Origin: an uncultured Bacilli bacterium
GTDB lineage: Bacteria > Bacillota_I > Bacilli_A > RF39 > UBA660
Assembly (NCBI GenBank): GCA_910576925.1
Contig: CAJTKB010000047.1
Span: 1 to 7,053, forward strand
Length of the DNA stretch: 7,053 bases
Direction: 5' to 3'
Positions 1-6,698 of this stretch are shown in pieces. Position numbers and translations under genes: made by a program. Within the stretch, counting starts at the first letter, position 1; each line of letters opens with the position of its first letter. The notes under the pieces were generated by a model. That model worked only from the letters and a program-made list of their open reading frames with translations, ran no database searches and had not been told where the DNA came from.

Positions 1-54
1 AATTTTTCCGCTTATGTTTCAACAAATTCAAGACATTTTCAAATACTATTGACA
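1..54. mobile_element. possible insertion-sequence end (IS21-like?), weak
   Basis: Read on the minus strand, this stretch starts TGTCAATAGTATTTGAAAAT and contains further GAAA/GGAAA modules (for example AAGCGGAAAAATT). IS21-family elements typically have TG...CA ends with several short internal repeats of this kind. The inner part is loosely similar to the probable element end at the right edge (AAAGTGGAAATTTT). If it is an element end, the terminus would be the TGACA at 50-54 and the element would extend leftward out of the window. The match is short, in AT-rich sequence, and no transposase is visible, so this is an inference only. Confidence 0.2.
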
Positions 55-395
55 TGCTTTTTTTTAAAAAAGTTAAAATTTCACAGTTTTTCTGAAATTT
101 TTTTCAAAATGTATCCCTTTATTGATAAGTTGTTGCATTTAACTTTTAAAAATTGCGGTTACCTTTGGAATTTTGTTTTTCACATTTTTCTATTAATTGG
201 TGGAATTTATGTATTCAAACTGGAATTTGAAGAGAATAAAATTATGAACGATTATTGCTCTTCATAGGATATCAATAAAATTCTCTAAAATTTATGAAAA
301 TACATTATTTGTAGAAAGGAATAGATAAATTTAAATTTACTTTTTAATTTAGAATTTTTTATTTTGTAAATTATTAAAAGGGGATTCTATAACTT
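55..395. other. gene-free AT-rich region upstream of essC
   Basis: No convincing gene was found on either strand. A 72-codon plus-strand frame (49-267) needs a TTG start, lacks a Shine-Dalgarno site and translates to low-complexity Phe/Lys/Leu-rich sequence. The stretch contains a T8A6 tract at 58-71 flanked by C and G, making a short perfect inverted repeat (57-72), and three copies of TGGAATTT within 166-228. The part after about 270 is plain AT-rich sequence leading to the essC promoter. Confidence 0.5.
166..228 (+). repeat. three direct copies of TGGAATTT
   Basis: The octamer TGGAATTT occurs at 166-173, 201-208 and 221-228, that is, at steps of 35 and 20 bases, with similar AT-rich surroundings (ACATTTTTC between the first two, ATTCAAAC before the third). 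Non-coding tails of IS21-type elements often carry degenerate modules of this sort, but chance repetition in AT-rich DNA is a real alternative. No function is assigned. Confidence 0.3.
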
Positions 396-413
396 ATATA
401 TATATGCTATAAT
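385..413 (+). promoter_or_regulatory. sigma-A-type extended -10 promoter of essC
   Basis: A consensus -10 hexamer TATAAT lies at 408-413, preceded by TGC (405-407), giving the extended -10 TGnTATAAT. Seventeen bases upstream is TTCTAT (385-390), only a weak match to TTGACA, as is common when the extended -10 is present. Transcription would start near 420, leaving a leader of about 26 bases before the essC ATG. The location, just ahead of essC and behind gene-free DNA, implies that essC and the following gene have their own transcript. Confidence 0.6.
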
Positions 414-431
414 TATATTTATAAGAATATG

Positions 432-445
432 AAGAGGTGCCTCTT
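432..445 (+). promoter_or_regulatory. essC ribosome binding site inside a small hairpin
   Basis: The Shine-Dalgarno sequence GAAGAGGTG (431-439) sits 6 bases before the ATG at 446. It decides the start: the in-frame GTG at 437 lies inside this site, so a GTG start there would have no binding site of its own. AAGAG (432-436) is perfectly complementary to CTCTT (441-445), with loop GTGC; the outer G437-C440 could add a pair only in a tight loop. The ribosome site can therefore pair with the bases immediately before the start codon. The stem is short, so it would modulate rather than block translation, if it acts at all. Confidence 0.5.
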
Positions 446-3400
446 ATGAAGATATATATATTACAAAGATTTAGAATGTATACATTTTTATTGCCTAAGG
501 TTATTTCTGGTAATTATATTATTACTGATTATAATGAAAGAAATGAAAAAAGATCTCTTTTAAATGTAGAAGAAGAAAATGGCAAATGGGTGATGAAAAG
601 CAATAATGATATTCAGATAATAGAAAATGGTAAGGTAATAGAAAGAGTAGAACTTCAAATATATCGTTTTTATCAAATACTTGTTGGGAAAGATGAATAT
701 ATAACATTGTATATAGATAAAAGTTATGAAAATAATTTTATATATAAGAAACTTCCTATTAATGGTAGTATTACTATTGGTAATGGTAATAATTTAGATA
801 TAATTTATCAATGTCCAATGATTAATAAGAAGCAAGCTATTATTGAATGTGAAAATGGTGTTTATACAATTAAAAATCTTAATACAGGTATTCCTATATA
901 TGTAAATGGAAGAAATGTTGAAGAAAAGGTTTTGCAAAAATTAGATGTTGTTTTTATATTGGGGCTTCGTATGACTATATATGGTGATAATATATTGATT
1001 AATAATATTAACAATTCAGTTTTTATTTATTCATCTAAACTTGCACAAATATCTAATAATTTTATAACTGGTAATATAAAAAATAATGGAGAAGTGCATA
1101 CAAGTTTTTATGAAGAAAAGGACTATTATTGGAAGACTCCAGTATTTAGAAGCCAATTTAAGACCTTGCATTTAAAAATTTCTCCACCTCCTATGATAGA
1201 GAAAAATGAAAACTCTATAATGATGATGATGATACCTTCTCTTGTTATGAGTAGTACTTCAATTATTACAGTTATAGGTAGTTTTGACAATTTATTTAGT
1301 CCGGATCCTAATGTTAAGAAAAGTGCTATTATGTCAATTATTATGTCCGCTAGTATGATATTTGTTAGTATTATATGGCCCTTATTTGAATCATTAGTAT
1401 CTAAAGCTATTAATAAAATTAGGAATAAGAGAAGACTTGCTAAATTTAAAAAATACTTAAAAAAGAAAAATAAAATACTTCAAGATGCAATCGAAGAGCA
1501 AAGATCTATTTTGCAGAATAATAATGTTCCTTTAGAAAGATGTGAAGAGATTATTTTAAATAGAAATAATATGTTATTTTCTAGAAATATTGATAATTAT
1601 GATTTTTTGAGTATAAGACTTGGTGTTGGAACTATTCCTCTTGACTGTATAATTGATTATCAGGAAGAGGATTATGTTGAAGAAGAAAATAAAATGACTG
1701 AAGATATAAGAAAAATTATAAATGATAACAAGTACATTAAAGATGTTCCTGCAACAGTTTCTCTAATTGCTAGAAATAAAGTTGCATTTATATCTGAAAA
1801 TAATCTTAATAGTCAATATATAATGGGTATTATTTTACAACTTGTTACTCTTCATAGTTATAGTGATTTAAAATTAGTTATTCTAACAAGTAAGAATAAT
1901 CAAGATTATTATAATTATATAGAAAGACTTCCTCATTTATGGAGTAATGACTATAGTATTCGCTTCTTTGCAACAGATCATAGCGAGGCCCAATCTATTT
2001 CAAATTATTTAGAGTTTGAAATAAGTAGACGAAAGGAATCTCAAAATAGTGGAAGGGATAATGCTAATTATATGAGTTATCTACCATACTATTTAATTAT
2101 TACTGATACAATCGATGAATATAGAAATTTAAAAATACTTCAGGATGTTCTTAAAAGTAATTCTAATTTAGGTTTTAGCACAATGATATTTGATTCTAAG
2201 GTTGCAAATGTCCCAATGGAATGTTCATATTTTGTTAATTATTCCAAAAATGATGGGGCTTGTTTTGCAAGTGTTATGCAAGAAGCAGATATAATTCATT
2301 TTGTGCCTGAATTTTTAGATGAAAAAAAGGTTAATCTTTCTAGAAGTTTGTCTTATCTTGCTAATATTCCTGTAAAAACTAATACAACTATTATTGGTAA
2401 TTTGCCAGATAAATATGGTTTTTTAGAAATGTATGATGTTGGTAAAGTGGAGCAGTTAAATATAGTAAATAGATGGAAAAATTCAAATATTGTTAATAGT
2501 TTAGCAGCACCTGTTGGAATAGATGCTACTGGTAATTTAATAAATTTGGATTTACACGAAAAGTATCATGGACCTCATGGATTAGTTGCTGGTATGACAG
2601 GTTCTGGAAAGAGTGAGTTCATAATTACTTATATATTATCTCTTGCTATTAATTATAATCCAGATGAAGTTCAGTTTGTTTTAATTGATTATAAAGGTGG
2701 TGGACTTGCAGGAGCTTTTGAAAATCGTAGTCTTAATATTAGACTTCCTCATTTAGTTGGAACAATTACTAACCTTGATAAGGCGTCTATGAAGAGAACT
2801 TTAGTATCAATTGATAGTGAAGTTAAGAGACGACAAAGAGTTTTTAATGCAGCAAAAGAAAAATTAAATATTGGTACTATTGATATTTATAAGTATCAAA
2901 AATTATATAGAGATGGTAAACTTGAATCTCCTATATCTCATTTATTTATTATATGTGATGAGTTTGCAGAACTTAAAGCTCAACAGCCAGAGTTTATGGA
3001 TCAGTTAATTTCTATAGCACGTATTGGGCGTAGTCTTGGAGTACATCTTATACTAGCTACCCAAAAACCTAGTGGAGTTGTTGACGATCAAATTTGGTCC
3101 AATTCTAAATTTAAGGTATGTTGTAAAGTTCAAACGGCAGAAGATAGTAAAGAAATGTTACAAAAACCTGATGCTGCATATATAAAAGAAGCCGGAAGAT
3201 TCTATTTACAAGTTGGATATGATGAATATTATATTTTGGGACAATCTGCTTATTCTGGTTCACAATATGTTCCATTTGAAAAGGCTAGGAGTAAAGTAGA
3301 TAATGCCATAGATTTTGTTAATGAAGTAGGTCAAATTATTAGAAGTATAGAGGAAAGCACAGATGTTGGTCCTAATAAAATAGAAAATTTAGGTGAGGAA

Positions 3401-5023
3401 CTTAAAAATGTACTTAAGTATATAATTGATGTGGCCACAAAGCAAGGATATAAAGAAAGCAATTTATGGTTACCTAATGTCCCATCAACAATTTATATTG
3501 AAAATGTAAGAGCAAAATATAAACCAACCGATTATGCTTGTGTATTAAATCCTGTACTTGGGGAATATGATAATCCTAAGCAACAATTACAAGGAATTGT
3601 TAGACTTCCTATTACAAATGGTGGTAATACAGCTATTATTGGTATGACTGGCAGTGGAAAAACTACGTTGTTGTCTACTTTAATTTATTCTATTATTACT
3701 ACTCATGATTCTAGTGAAGTTAATTTTTATATTATTGATTTAGGAGCTGAAACATTAAAAAATTATATGAAAGCACCACAAGTTGGGGATGTCCTTCTAA
3801 TTAATGATGGAGAAAAAATTGTCAGATTATTTAAAATCCTTCAAAAGGAGAATAAAAGAAGAAAAAAGATCTTTTCTAATTATGGTGGTAGTTATGAGAG
3901 CTTTTGTAGACTTTCTGGTCAAAGAATGCCTAATATAATTGTTTTAATAAATGGTATGGAAGTATTTAAAGAACAATTTGATGAATTATTTGATGAAATA
4001 TTTATACCTCTTACTAGAGATTGTAGTAAGAATGGTATTACTATAGTGTTCTCAGGAACTGCTCCTTCTTCTTTAGAGTTTAGAATTGCTAATAATTTCC
4101 CTCAACGAATTTGTTTACAACTACTTGATCCAACAGATTATTATATGGTAGTTGATAGGACTGATGTGATTCCTTCTAATTGTCCAGGTAGAGGACTTTT
4201 TAGAATAAATGATTCCGTATTTGAGTTCCAAACAGCGCTTATATTTGAAGAGCAAGATTTATATCAGAATTTAGATTATATATTTAAAGAGTTAGCTACT
4301 AAAGTACCACAAGTATCACCAGTTCCAGATTTACCTAATATTGTTAGAATTAATAAATACTTGTCTCTTGAAAAAAGTATTGATAATATTATCCTTGGAC
4401 TTGAGATTGAAACTGCCCAATTGTATTCATATGATTTTTCTAAATTTATTACAATGATTTCTGGAAATACATTTGGAGACTTCACAACATTTTTACAAAG
4501 CTTGCTTAAAATATTTGATACTGTAAATGGATGTCATCCAATAGTTTTAAACACTTTTCAGGGATTTGAGTTTGATGAATATCAAAATATAAAAGTGTAT
4601 AGTTCTAACTTTAATAAGTTAGTTCCAGTATTATGTAATAATATGCAAAAATATGTTGGAGATAATGAAGTTAAAGATAAAGTTCCAATATTTATATTTG
4701 GCTATACAACACTTGAGAAACATTTAAAAGAGAATAAAAATGATGATGCTAAAAGTTTGTCAGATTTAATGGATGTTGCTATAAAAACAAATGTTTATAA
4801 ATTTATTTTAATTGATATAGATAGTAATTTTTCATTCATCAAGAAGCAGAGCTGGTATGAAAACTTGGATACCGATTATGGTATATTTGTTGGTAGTGAT
4901 TTCTTTGATCAACATATTTTCCCAGCAAAAAGAGAATATGGTGTATATGATGAGCAAGATCCGAATGATCAAATAGTTGTAGTTGATTCTGGAGATAGAG
5001 TAAATATTAAGTTTGCAAAGTAG
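446..5023 (+). CDS. essC: type VII secretion system (T7SSb) membrane ATPase EssC/YukB
   Basis: FtsK/SpoIIIE-like motor that drives export of WXG100/LXG-type substrates through the type VIIb machine at the cell membrane. I use the ATG at 446 (1,525 residues, normal for the family) because GAGGTG lies 6 bases before it; numbering follows that start. Domains seen: two N-terminal FHA-like domains (about 1-95 and 100-190, the second with the usual Arg/Ser/His positions replaced); two membrane helices at about 258-280 and 294-314; a basic, probably coiled-coil linker at about 320-360; then three ATPase domains. D1 has Walker A GMTGSGKS (716-723, Lys722) and Walker B LFIICDE (Asp838, Glu839). D2 has Walker A GMTGSGKT (1066-1073, Lys1072), but its Walker B strand reads IIVLING with Asn1169 instead of an acid. 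D3 (about 1312-1525) has a decayed P-loop, ISGNTFGDFTTF, without Lys. Upstream is its own promoter; downstream, 8 bases on, is the YukD-like gene. The family assignment is secure; substrates are unknown. Confidence 0.95.
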   Translation: MKIYILQRFRMYTFLLPKVISGNYIITDYNERNEKRSLLNVEEENGKWVMKSNNDIQIIENGKVIERVELQIYRFYQILVGKDEYITLYIDKSYENNFIYKKLPINGSITIGNGNNLDIIYQCPMINKKQAIIECENGVYTIKNLNTGIPIYVNGRNVEEKVLQKLDVVFILGLRMTIYGDNILINNINNSVFIYSSKLAQISNNFITGNIKNNGEVHTSFYEEKDYYWKTPVFRSQFKTLHLKISPPPMIEKNENSIMMMMIPSLVMSSTSIITVIGSFDNLFSPDPNVKKSAIMSIIMSASMIFVSIIWPLFESLVSKAINKIRNKRRLAKFKKYLKKKNKILQDAIEEQRSILQNNNVPLERCEEIILNRNNMLFSRNIDNYDFLSIRLGVGTIPLDCIIDYQEEDYVEEENKMTEDIRKIINDNKYIKDVPATVSLIARNKVAFISENNLNSQYIMGIILQLVTLHSYSDLKLVILTSKNNQDYYNYIERLPHLWSNDYSIRFFATDHSEAQSISNYLEFEISRRKESQNSGRDNANYMSYLPYYLIITDTIDEYRNLKILQDVLKSNSNLGFSTMIFDSKVANVPMECSYFVNYSKNDGACFASVMQEADIIHFVPEFLDEKKVNLSRSLSYLANIPVKTNTTIIGNLPDKYGFLEMYDVGKVEQLNIVNRWKNSNIVNSLAAPVGIDATGNLINLDLHEKYHGPHGLVAGMTGSGKSEFIITYILSLAINYNPDEVQFVLIDYKGGGLAGAFENRSLNIRLPHLVGTITNLDKASMKRTLVSIDSEVKRRQRVFNAAKEKLNIGTIDIYKYQKLYRDGKLESPISHLFIICDEFAELKAQQPEFMDQLISIARIGRSLGVHLILATQKPSGVVDDQIWSNSKFKVCCKVQTAEDSKEMLQKPDAAYIKEAGRFYLQVGYDEYYILGQSAYSGSQYVPFEKARSKVDNAIDFVNEVGQIIRSIEESTDVGPNKIENLGEELKNVLKYIIDVATKQGYKESNLWLPNVPSTIYIENVRAKYKPTDYACVLNPVLGEYDNPKQQLQGIVRLPITNGGNTAIIGMTGSGKTTLLSTLIYSIITTHDSSEVNFYIIDLGAETLKNYMKAPQVGDVLLINDGEKIVRLFKILQKENKRRKKIFSNYGGSYESFCRLSGQRMPNIIVLINGMEVFKEQFDELFDEIFIPLTRDCSKNGITIVFSGTAPSSLEFRIANNFPQRICLQLLDPTDYYMVVDRTDVIPSNCPGRGLFRINDSVFEFQTALIFEEQDLYQNLDYIFKELATKVPQVSPVPDLPNIVRINKYLSLEKSIDNIILGLEIETAQLYSYDFSKFITMISGNTFGDFTTFLQSLLKIFDTVNGCHPIVLNTFQGFEFDEYQNIKVYSSNFNKLVPVLCNNMQKYVGDNEVKDKVPIFIFGYTTLEKHLKENKNDDAKSLSDLMDVAIKTNVYKFILIDIDSNFSFIKKQSWYENLDTDYGIFVGSDFFDQHIFPAKREYGVYDEQDPNDQIVVVDSGDRVNIKFAK

Positions 5024-5031
5024 GTGATTTT

Positions 5032-5283
5032 ATGGATAAAATATTAGTAACAGTTTATGCTGCTACAATTGATGAGAGCTTTGATATATTTATTCCTATT
5101 AATTTAAATGTTAAAGTAGCAACTGATTTGATTCAAAAAGTAATAAATGGATTGTCAGATGAAAATTATATTATTAATCAGAATGCCCTTTTATATGATG
5201 CTATATCAGGATATGTTATAAATCTTAATAATATTGTTAAAGATTCTGGTATGGTAAATGGTTCTAAATTATTACTTATTTAG
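5032..5283 (+). CDS. esaB: YukD/EsaB-like ubiquitin-fold protein of the type VII secretion system
   Basis: This 83-residue protein begins KILVTVYAATIDESFDIFIP, then an amphipathic helix (about 27-40), then a short LLYDAISGYVINL strand pair and an ending VNGSKLLLI. This beta-grasp pattern matches YukD/EsaB, small cytosolic proteins that lack the C-terminal Gly-Gly needed for conjugation and are needed for, or tune, type VII secretion. The ATG at 5032 is preceded by AGGTGA (5022-5027) that overlaps the essC stop codon. With only 8 bases between the genes, translation is probably coupled and the two are one operon. In Bacillus and Staphylococcus this gene usually lies before the yukC/essB gene; here it follows essC, the last gene before a terminator. 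Identification rests on length, fold pattern and context, since sequence conservation in this family is low. Confidence 0.85.
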   Translation: MDKILVTVYAATIDESFDIFIPINLNVKVATDLIQKVINGLSDENYIINQNALLYDAISGYVINLNNIVKDSGMVNGSKLLLI

Positions 5284-5289
5284 AAAATT

Positions 5290-5318
5290 GGACTAGTATA
5301 ATAATACTAGCCTTTTTT
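5290..5318 (+). terminator. intrinsic terminator of the essC-esaB unit, possibly bidirectional
   Basis: CTAGTAT (5293-5299) pairs with ATACTAG (5304-5310) around a 4-base loop. The stem is lengthened by GG (5290-5291) with CC (5311-5312) around one bulged A, and is followed by six T (5313-5318). It begins 6 bases after the esaB stop. On the minus strand the same stem is followed by AATTTTC, a poorer U-tract, so it could also weakly end the convergent DUF3781 transcript. Confidence 0.87.
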
Positions 5319-5357
5319 GTTATTGTAAGGTTTATAGCTTATAAATGAATTATTTTA

Positions 5358-5606
5358 TTATTTTTTTATAGTGTGTGCTGTAATAATTGTATAACTATAT
5401 GAGTTAATAGTTATTTTGATATTATCGATTTCACAATACCAGTTTTTGCCCCTTTTATAAATATTACATTTTTTATCTAATATTTTGTTTTTACAATATT
5501 CAACTATATTATTAGTATTTAATTTAATATTATTTTTAATTCTTTCAATACCCATTTCAGTAGTATGTAATTTATCTAAATTTAATAATAATATTTCTTT
5601 GTTCAT
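5358..5606 (-). CDS. DUF3781 family protein of unknown function
   Basis: An 82-residue minus-strand gene with ATG at 5604-5606 and a GGAG site (5617-5620) 10 bases upstream. I recognise the family by the N-terminal LLLNLDKLHTTEMGIERIKN, the middle VEYCKNKILD and the C-terminal sequence GKNWYCEIDNIKITINSYSY followed by TIITAHTIKK, which correspond to the conserved segments of DUF3781. The protein has no membrane segment or signal peptide, so it is probably cytosolic. It is convergent with the essC unit and shares the intergenic terminator region. Its length is normal for the family, so it looks intact. The biochemical role of DUF3781 is not known to me. Nothing in the context ties it to secretion; it looks like accessory-genome cargo. 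Confidence 0.77.
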   Translation of the reverse strand: MNKEILLLNLDKLHTTEMGIERIKNNIKLNTNNIVEYCKNKILDKKCNIYKRGKNWYCEIDNIKITINSYSYTIITAHTIKK

Positions 5607-5652
5607 ATAATTTTTACTCCATTTCTTTTATTAATTAGTAATTATTTTATAT

Positions 5653-5658
5653 ATTATA
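5653..5658 (-). promoter_or_regulatory. candidate -10 box for the DUF3781 gene
   Basis: On the minus strand TATAAT occupies 5658-5653, followed by about 46 bases to the DUF3781 start codon. The hexamer 17 bases upstream is not a recognisable -35 and there is no TGn extension, so the assignment depends on a perfect -10 at a sensible distance in AT-rich DNA. Confidence 0.3.
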
Positions 5659-5790
5659 CTATTATTTTATAAAATGATAGGGTATTGGAATCCTTTTGAA
5701 AAATCTTTTTGATCTACTATGGATGTTTTTTATAAATATTATTATATTCACTCATCTTGCAAATTAAAATATATAATTTTTGATGTATTT

Positions 5791-5799
5791 ATTATAACA
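5791..5799 (-). promoter_or_regulatory. orphan extended -10 box after the XRE-CYTH terminator
   Basis: The minus strand reads TGTTATAAT from 5799 to 5791, a full extended -10 motif. It sits immediately downstream of the terminator of the XRE-CYTH gene and would start a transcript near 5784, giving the DUF3781 gene a leader of about 178 bases. No -35 is evident; the upstream bases form the terminator stem. I see no riboswitch or known RNA family in the leader. Confidence 0.25.
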
Positions 5800-5800
5800 A

Positions 5801-5821
5801 TAAAAAGACTTTTTATAAGTC
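5801..5821 (-). terminator. intrinsic terminator of the XRE-CYTH gene
   Basis: On the minus strand GACTT (5821-5817) and AAGTC (5811-5807) form a 5-base stem with a 5-base loop, followed by TTTTTA (5806-5801). It lies about 60 bases beyond the XRE-CYTH stop codon. The stem is short but the U-run and placement fit. On the plus strand it lacks a T-run. Confidence 0.55.
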
Positions 5822-5879
5822 CTATAAATTTAATATATTTTCTGTCTTTTTTAGGATATATGATAACTTATATAAATAA

Positions 5880-6629
5880 TTAGTCATTATAAATAATATG
5901 ATAAGGATATCCCTTCTTATCTATATTATTTAAATTCAAATTAAGATCTTTTGCAACTTTAATCAGATTATCATATTCTTTTATTGCATTTTCATCATAT
6001 TTTTTTACTTCTATTTCTATAAAGTATCCAAGATTATCAACATAATCTAAAGAAACTTCATACTTATTTAAATAAAAATACGTATTTCTTACTTTATTTA
6101 CTATGGCAATCTTTTCTAATCCTAATATTTGAAATATTTTATCTAAGTTTTTATCATTATCAATTTCTACTTCATATTCATCACAGTAAATATTGTCATA
6201 CCAATTTTTATAATTTAAAATTTTTTTATTGCCTCTTATACCAATTCTAAGCCATTCATTTATTGCCTTTTTATTATCTTTTAAAAACTTTCTATGTAAT
6301 GGTTGATAATATGTATCTAATTGTTTATTATTTTTTAAAAATTCAGCTTTATTTTTCATTGTGCTTTCAATAGAAATAAATTCTTCTTTGGATAATTTAA
6401 TTTTAATTTCAGTTTCAATATCATTTTTTTGATTATCTCCATAAATCAAATATCCAACACTTACTTCTAATATTTCACTTATTTTTAATAGTATTTCTAA
6501 ATTAGGTTCTGTTCTATTAGCTTCCCAACTAGAAATTGCTTTATCAGTTACAAAAAGCTTATTTGCTAATTGTTGCTGTGTCATATTTTTTTCTTTTCTT
6601 AATTTTGCTATTCGATTTCCTAAATTCAT
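5880..6629 (-). CDS. XRE-family DNA-binding domain fused to a CYTH (CyaB/thiamine-triphosphatase type) domain
   Basis: Start chosen at ATG 6627-6629 (249 residues): GGTGA (6635-6639) lies 5 bases upstream, whereas the longer frame from TTG 6641 runs through that site. Residues 3-64 form a classic XRE/Cro helix-turn-helix (IAKLRKEKNMTQQQLANKLF, then VTDKAISSWEANRTEPNLE). Residues about 70-215 are a CYTH domain. The ExExK signature is ETEIK (72-76), followed by QLDTYY (103-108), LRIGIR (127-132), K141, EYEVE (151-155), KVR (179-181), VSLD (192-195) and FIEIE (203-207). These supply the basic and acidic residues that line the triphosphate tunnel in CyaB-type adenylate cyclases and thiamine triphosphatases, so the domain looks catalytically or ligand-binding competent. 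The fusion suggests a cytosolic regulator responsive to, or acting on, a triphosphate compound (ATP/cAMP, ThTP or tripolyphosphate); which one cannot be read from sequence. It lies 61 bases behind the broken acyltransferase gene. Confidence 0.87.
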   Translation of the reverse strand: MNLGNRIAKLRKEKNMTQQQLANKLFVTDKAISSWEANRTEPNLEILLKISEILEVSVGYLIYGDNQKNDIETEIKIKLSKEEFISIESTMKNKAEFLKNNKQLDTYYQPLHRKFLKDNKKAINEWLRIGIRGNKKILNYKNWYDNIYCDEYEVEIDNDKNLDKIFQILGLEKIAIVNKVRNTYFYLNKYEVSLDYVDNLGYFIEIEVKKYDENAIKEYDNLIKVAKDLNLNLNNIDKKGYPYHIIYND

Positions 6630-6673
6630 TTTTATCACCAATTAAATTATATCAAGAGAATATAATATATTTT

Positions 6674-6698
6674 ATCTATAATTTGTAGAGTTATAGAT
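6674..6698. promoter_or_regulatory. inverted repeat upstream of the XRE-CYTH gene, candidate operator
   Basis: ATCTATAA (6674-6681) and TTATAGAT (6691-6698) are perfect 8-base inverted repeats separated by 9 bases, centred about 57 bases upstream of the XRE-CYTH start codon. On the minus strand no U-run follows, so it is a poor terminator for the acyltransferase gene, whose stop codon lies in one arm. A minus-strand TATATT (6664-6659) would be a -10 whose -35 region falls in the spacer, the expected geometry for a self-repressing XRE regulator. Promoter strength here is unconvincing; the dyad itself is certain. Confidence 0.35.

Noticed and set aside
57..72. T8A6 inverted repeat as a terminator
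   Set aside because: The arms are only A and T with a 2-base loop and no GC stem, so it is a homopolymer effect rather than a terminator.
49..267. 72-codon plus-strand frame upstream of essC
   Set aside because: It needs a TTG start, has no Shine-Dalgarno site, is low-complexity Phe/Lys-rich and overlaps repeated non-coding modules.
437..445. GTG start for essC three codons upstream
   Set aside because: The GTG lies inside the ribosome site GAAGAGGTG that serves the ATG at 446, and has no binding site of its own.
522..707. 61-codon minus-strand frame inside essC
   Set aside because: It is a shadow of the essC coding sequence, composed of His/Phe/Leu-rich antisense translation with no family resemblance.
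1218..1238. ATG tandem repeat in essC (Met run before the first membrane helix) as a slippage or phase-variation site
   Set aside because: The repeat unit is three bases, so a change in copy number would not shift the frame; it only lengthens a Met run.
4276..4485. 69-codon minus-strand frame inside essC
   Set aside because: It lies entirely antisense to the D3 region of essC, with no recognisable domain or ribosome site.
5713..5751. 12-codon minus-strand frame (ATGAGTGAA...) as a leader peptide
   Set aside because: No clear ribosome site and no repeated regulatory codons; length and AT content make it likely by chance.
6630..6641. TTG (6641) or GTG start for the XRE-CYTH gene
   Set aside because: These codons overlap the GGTGA ribosome site that is well spaced for the ATG at 6629.
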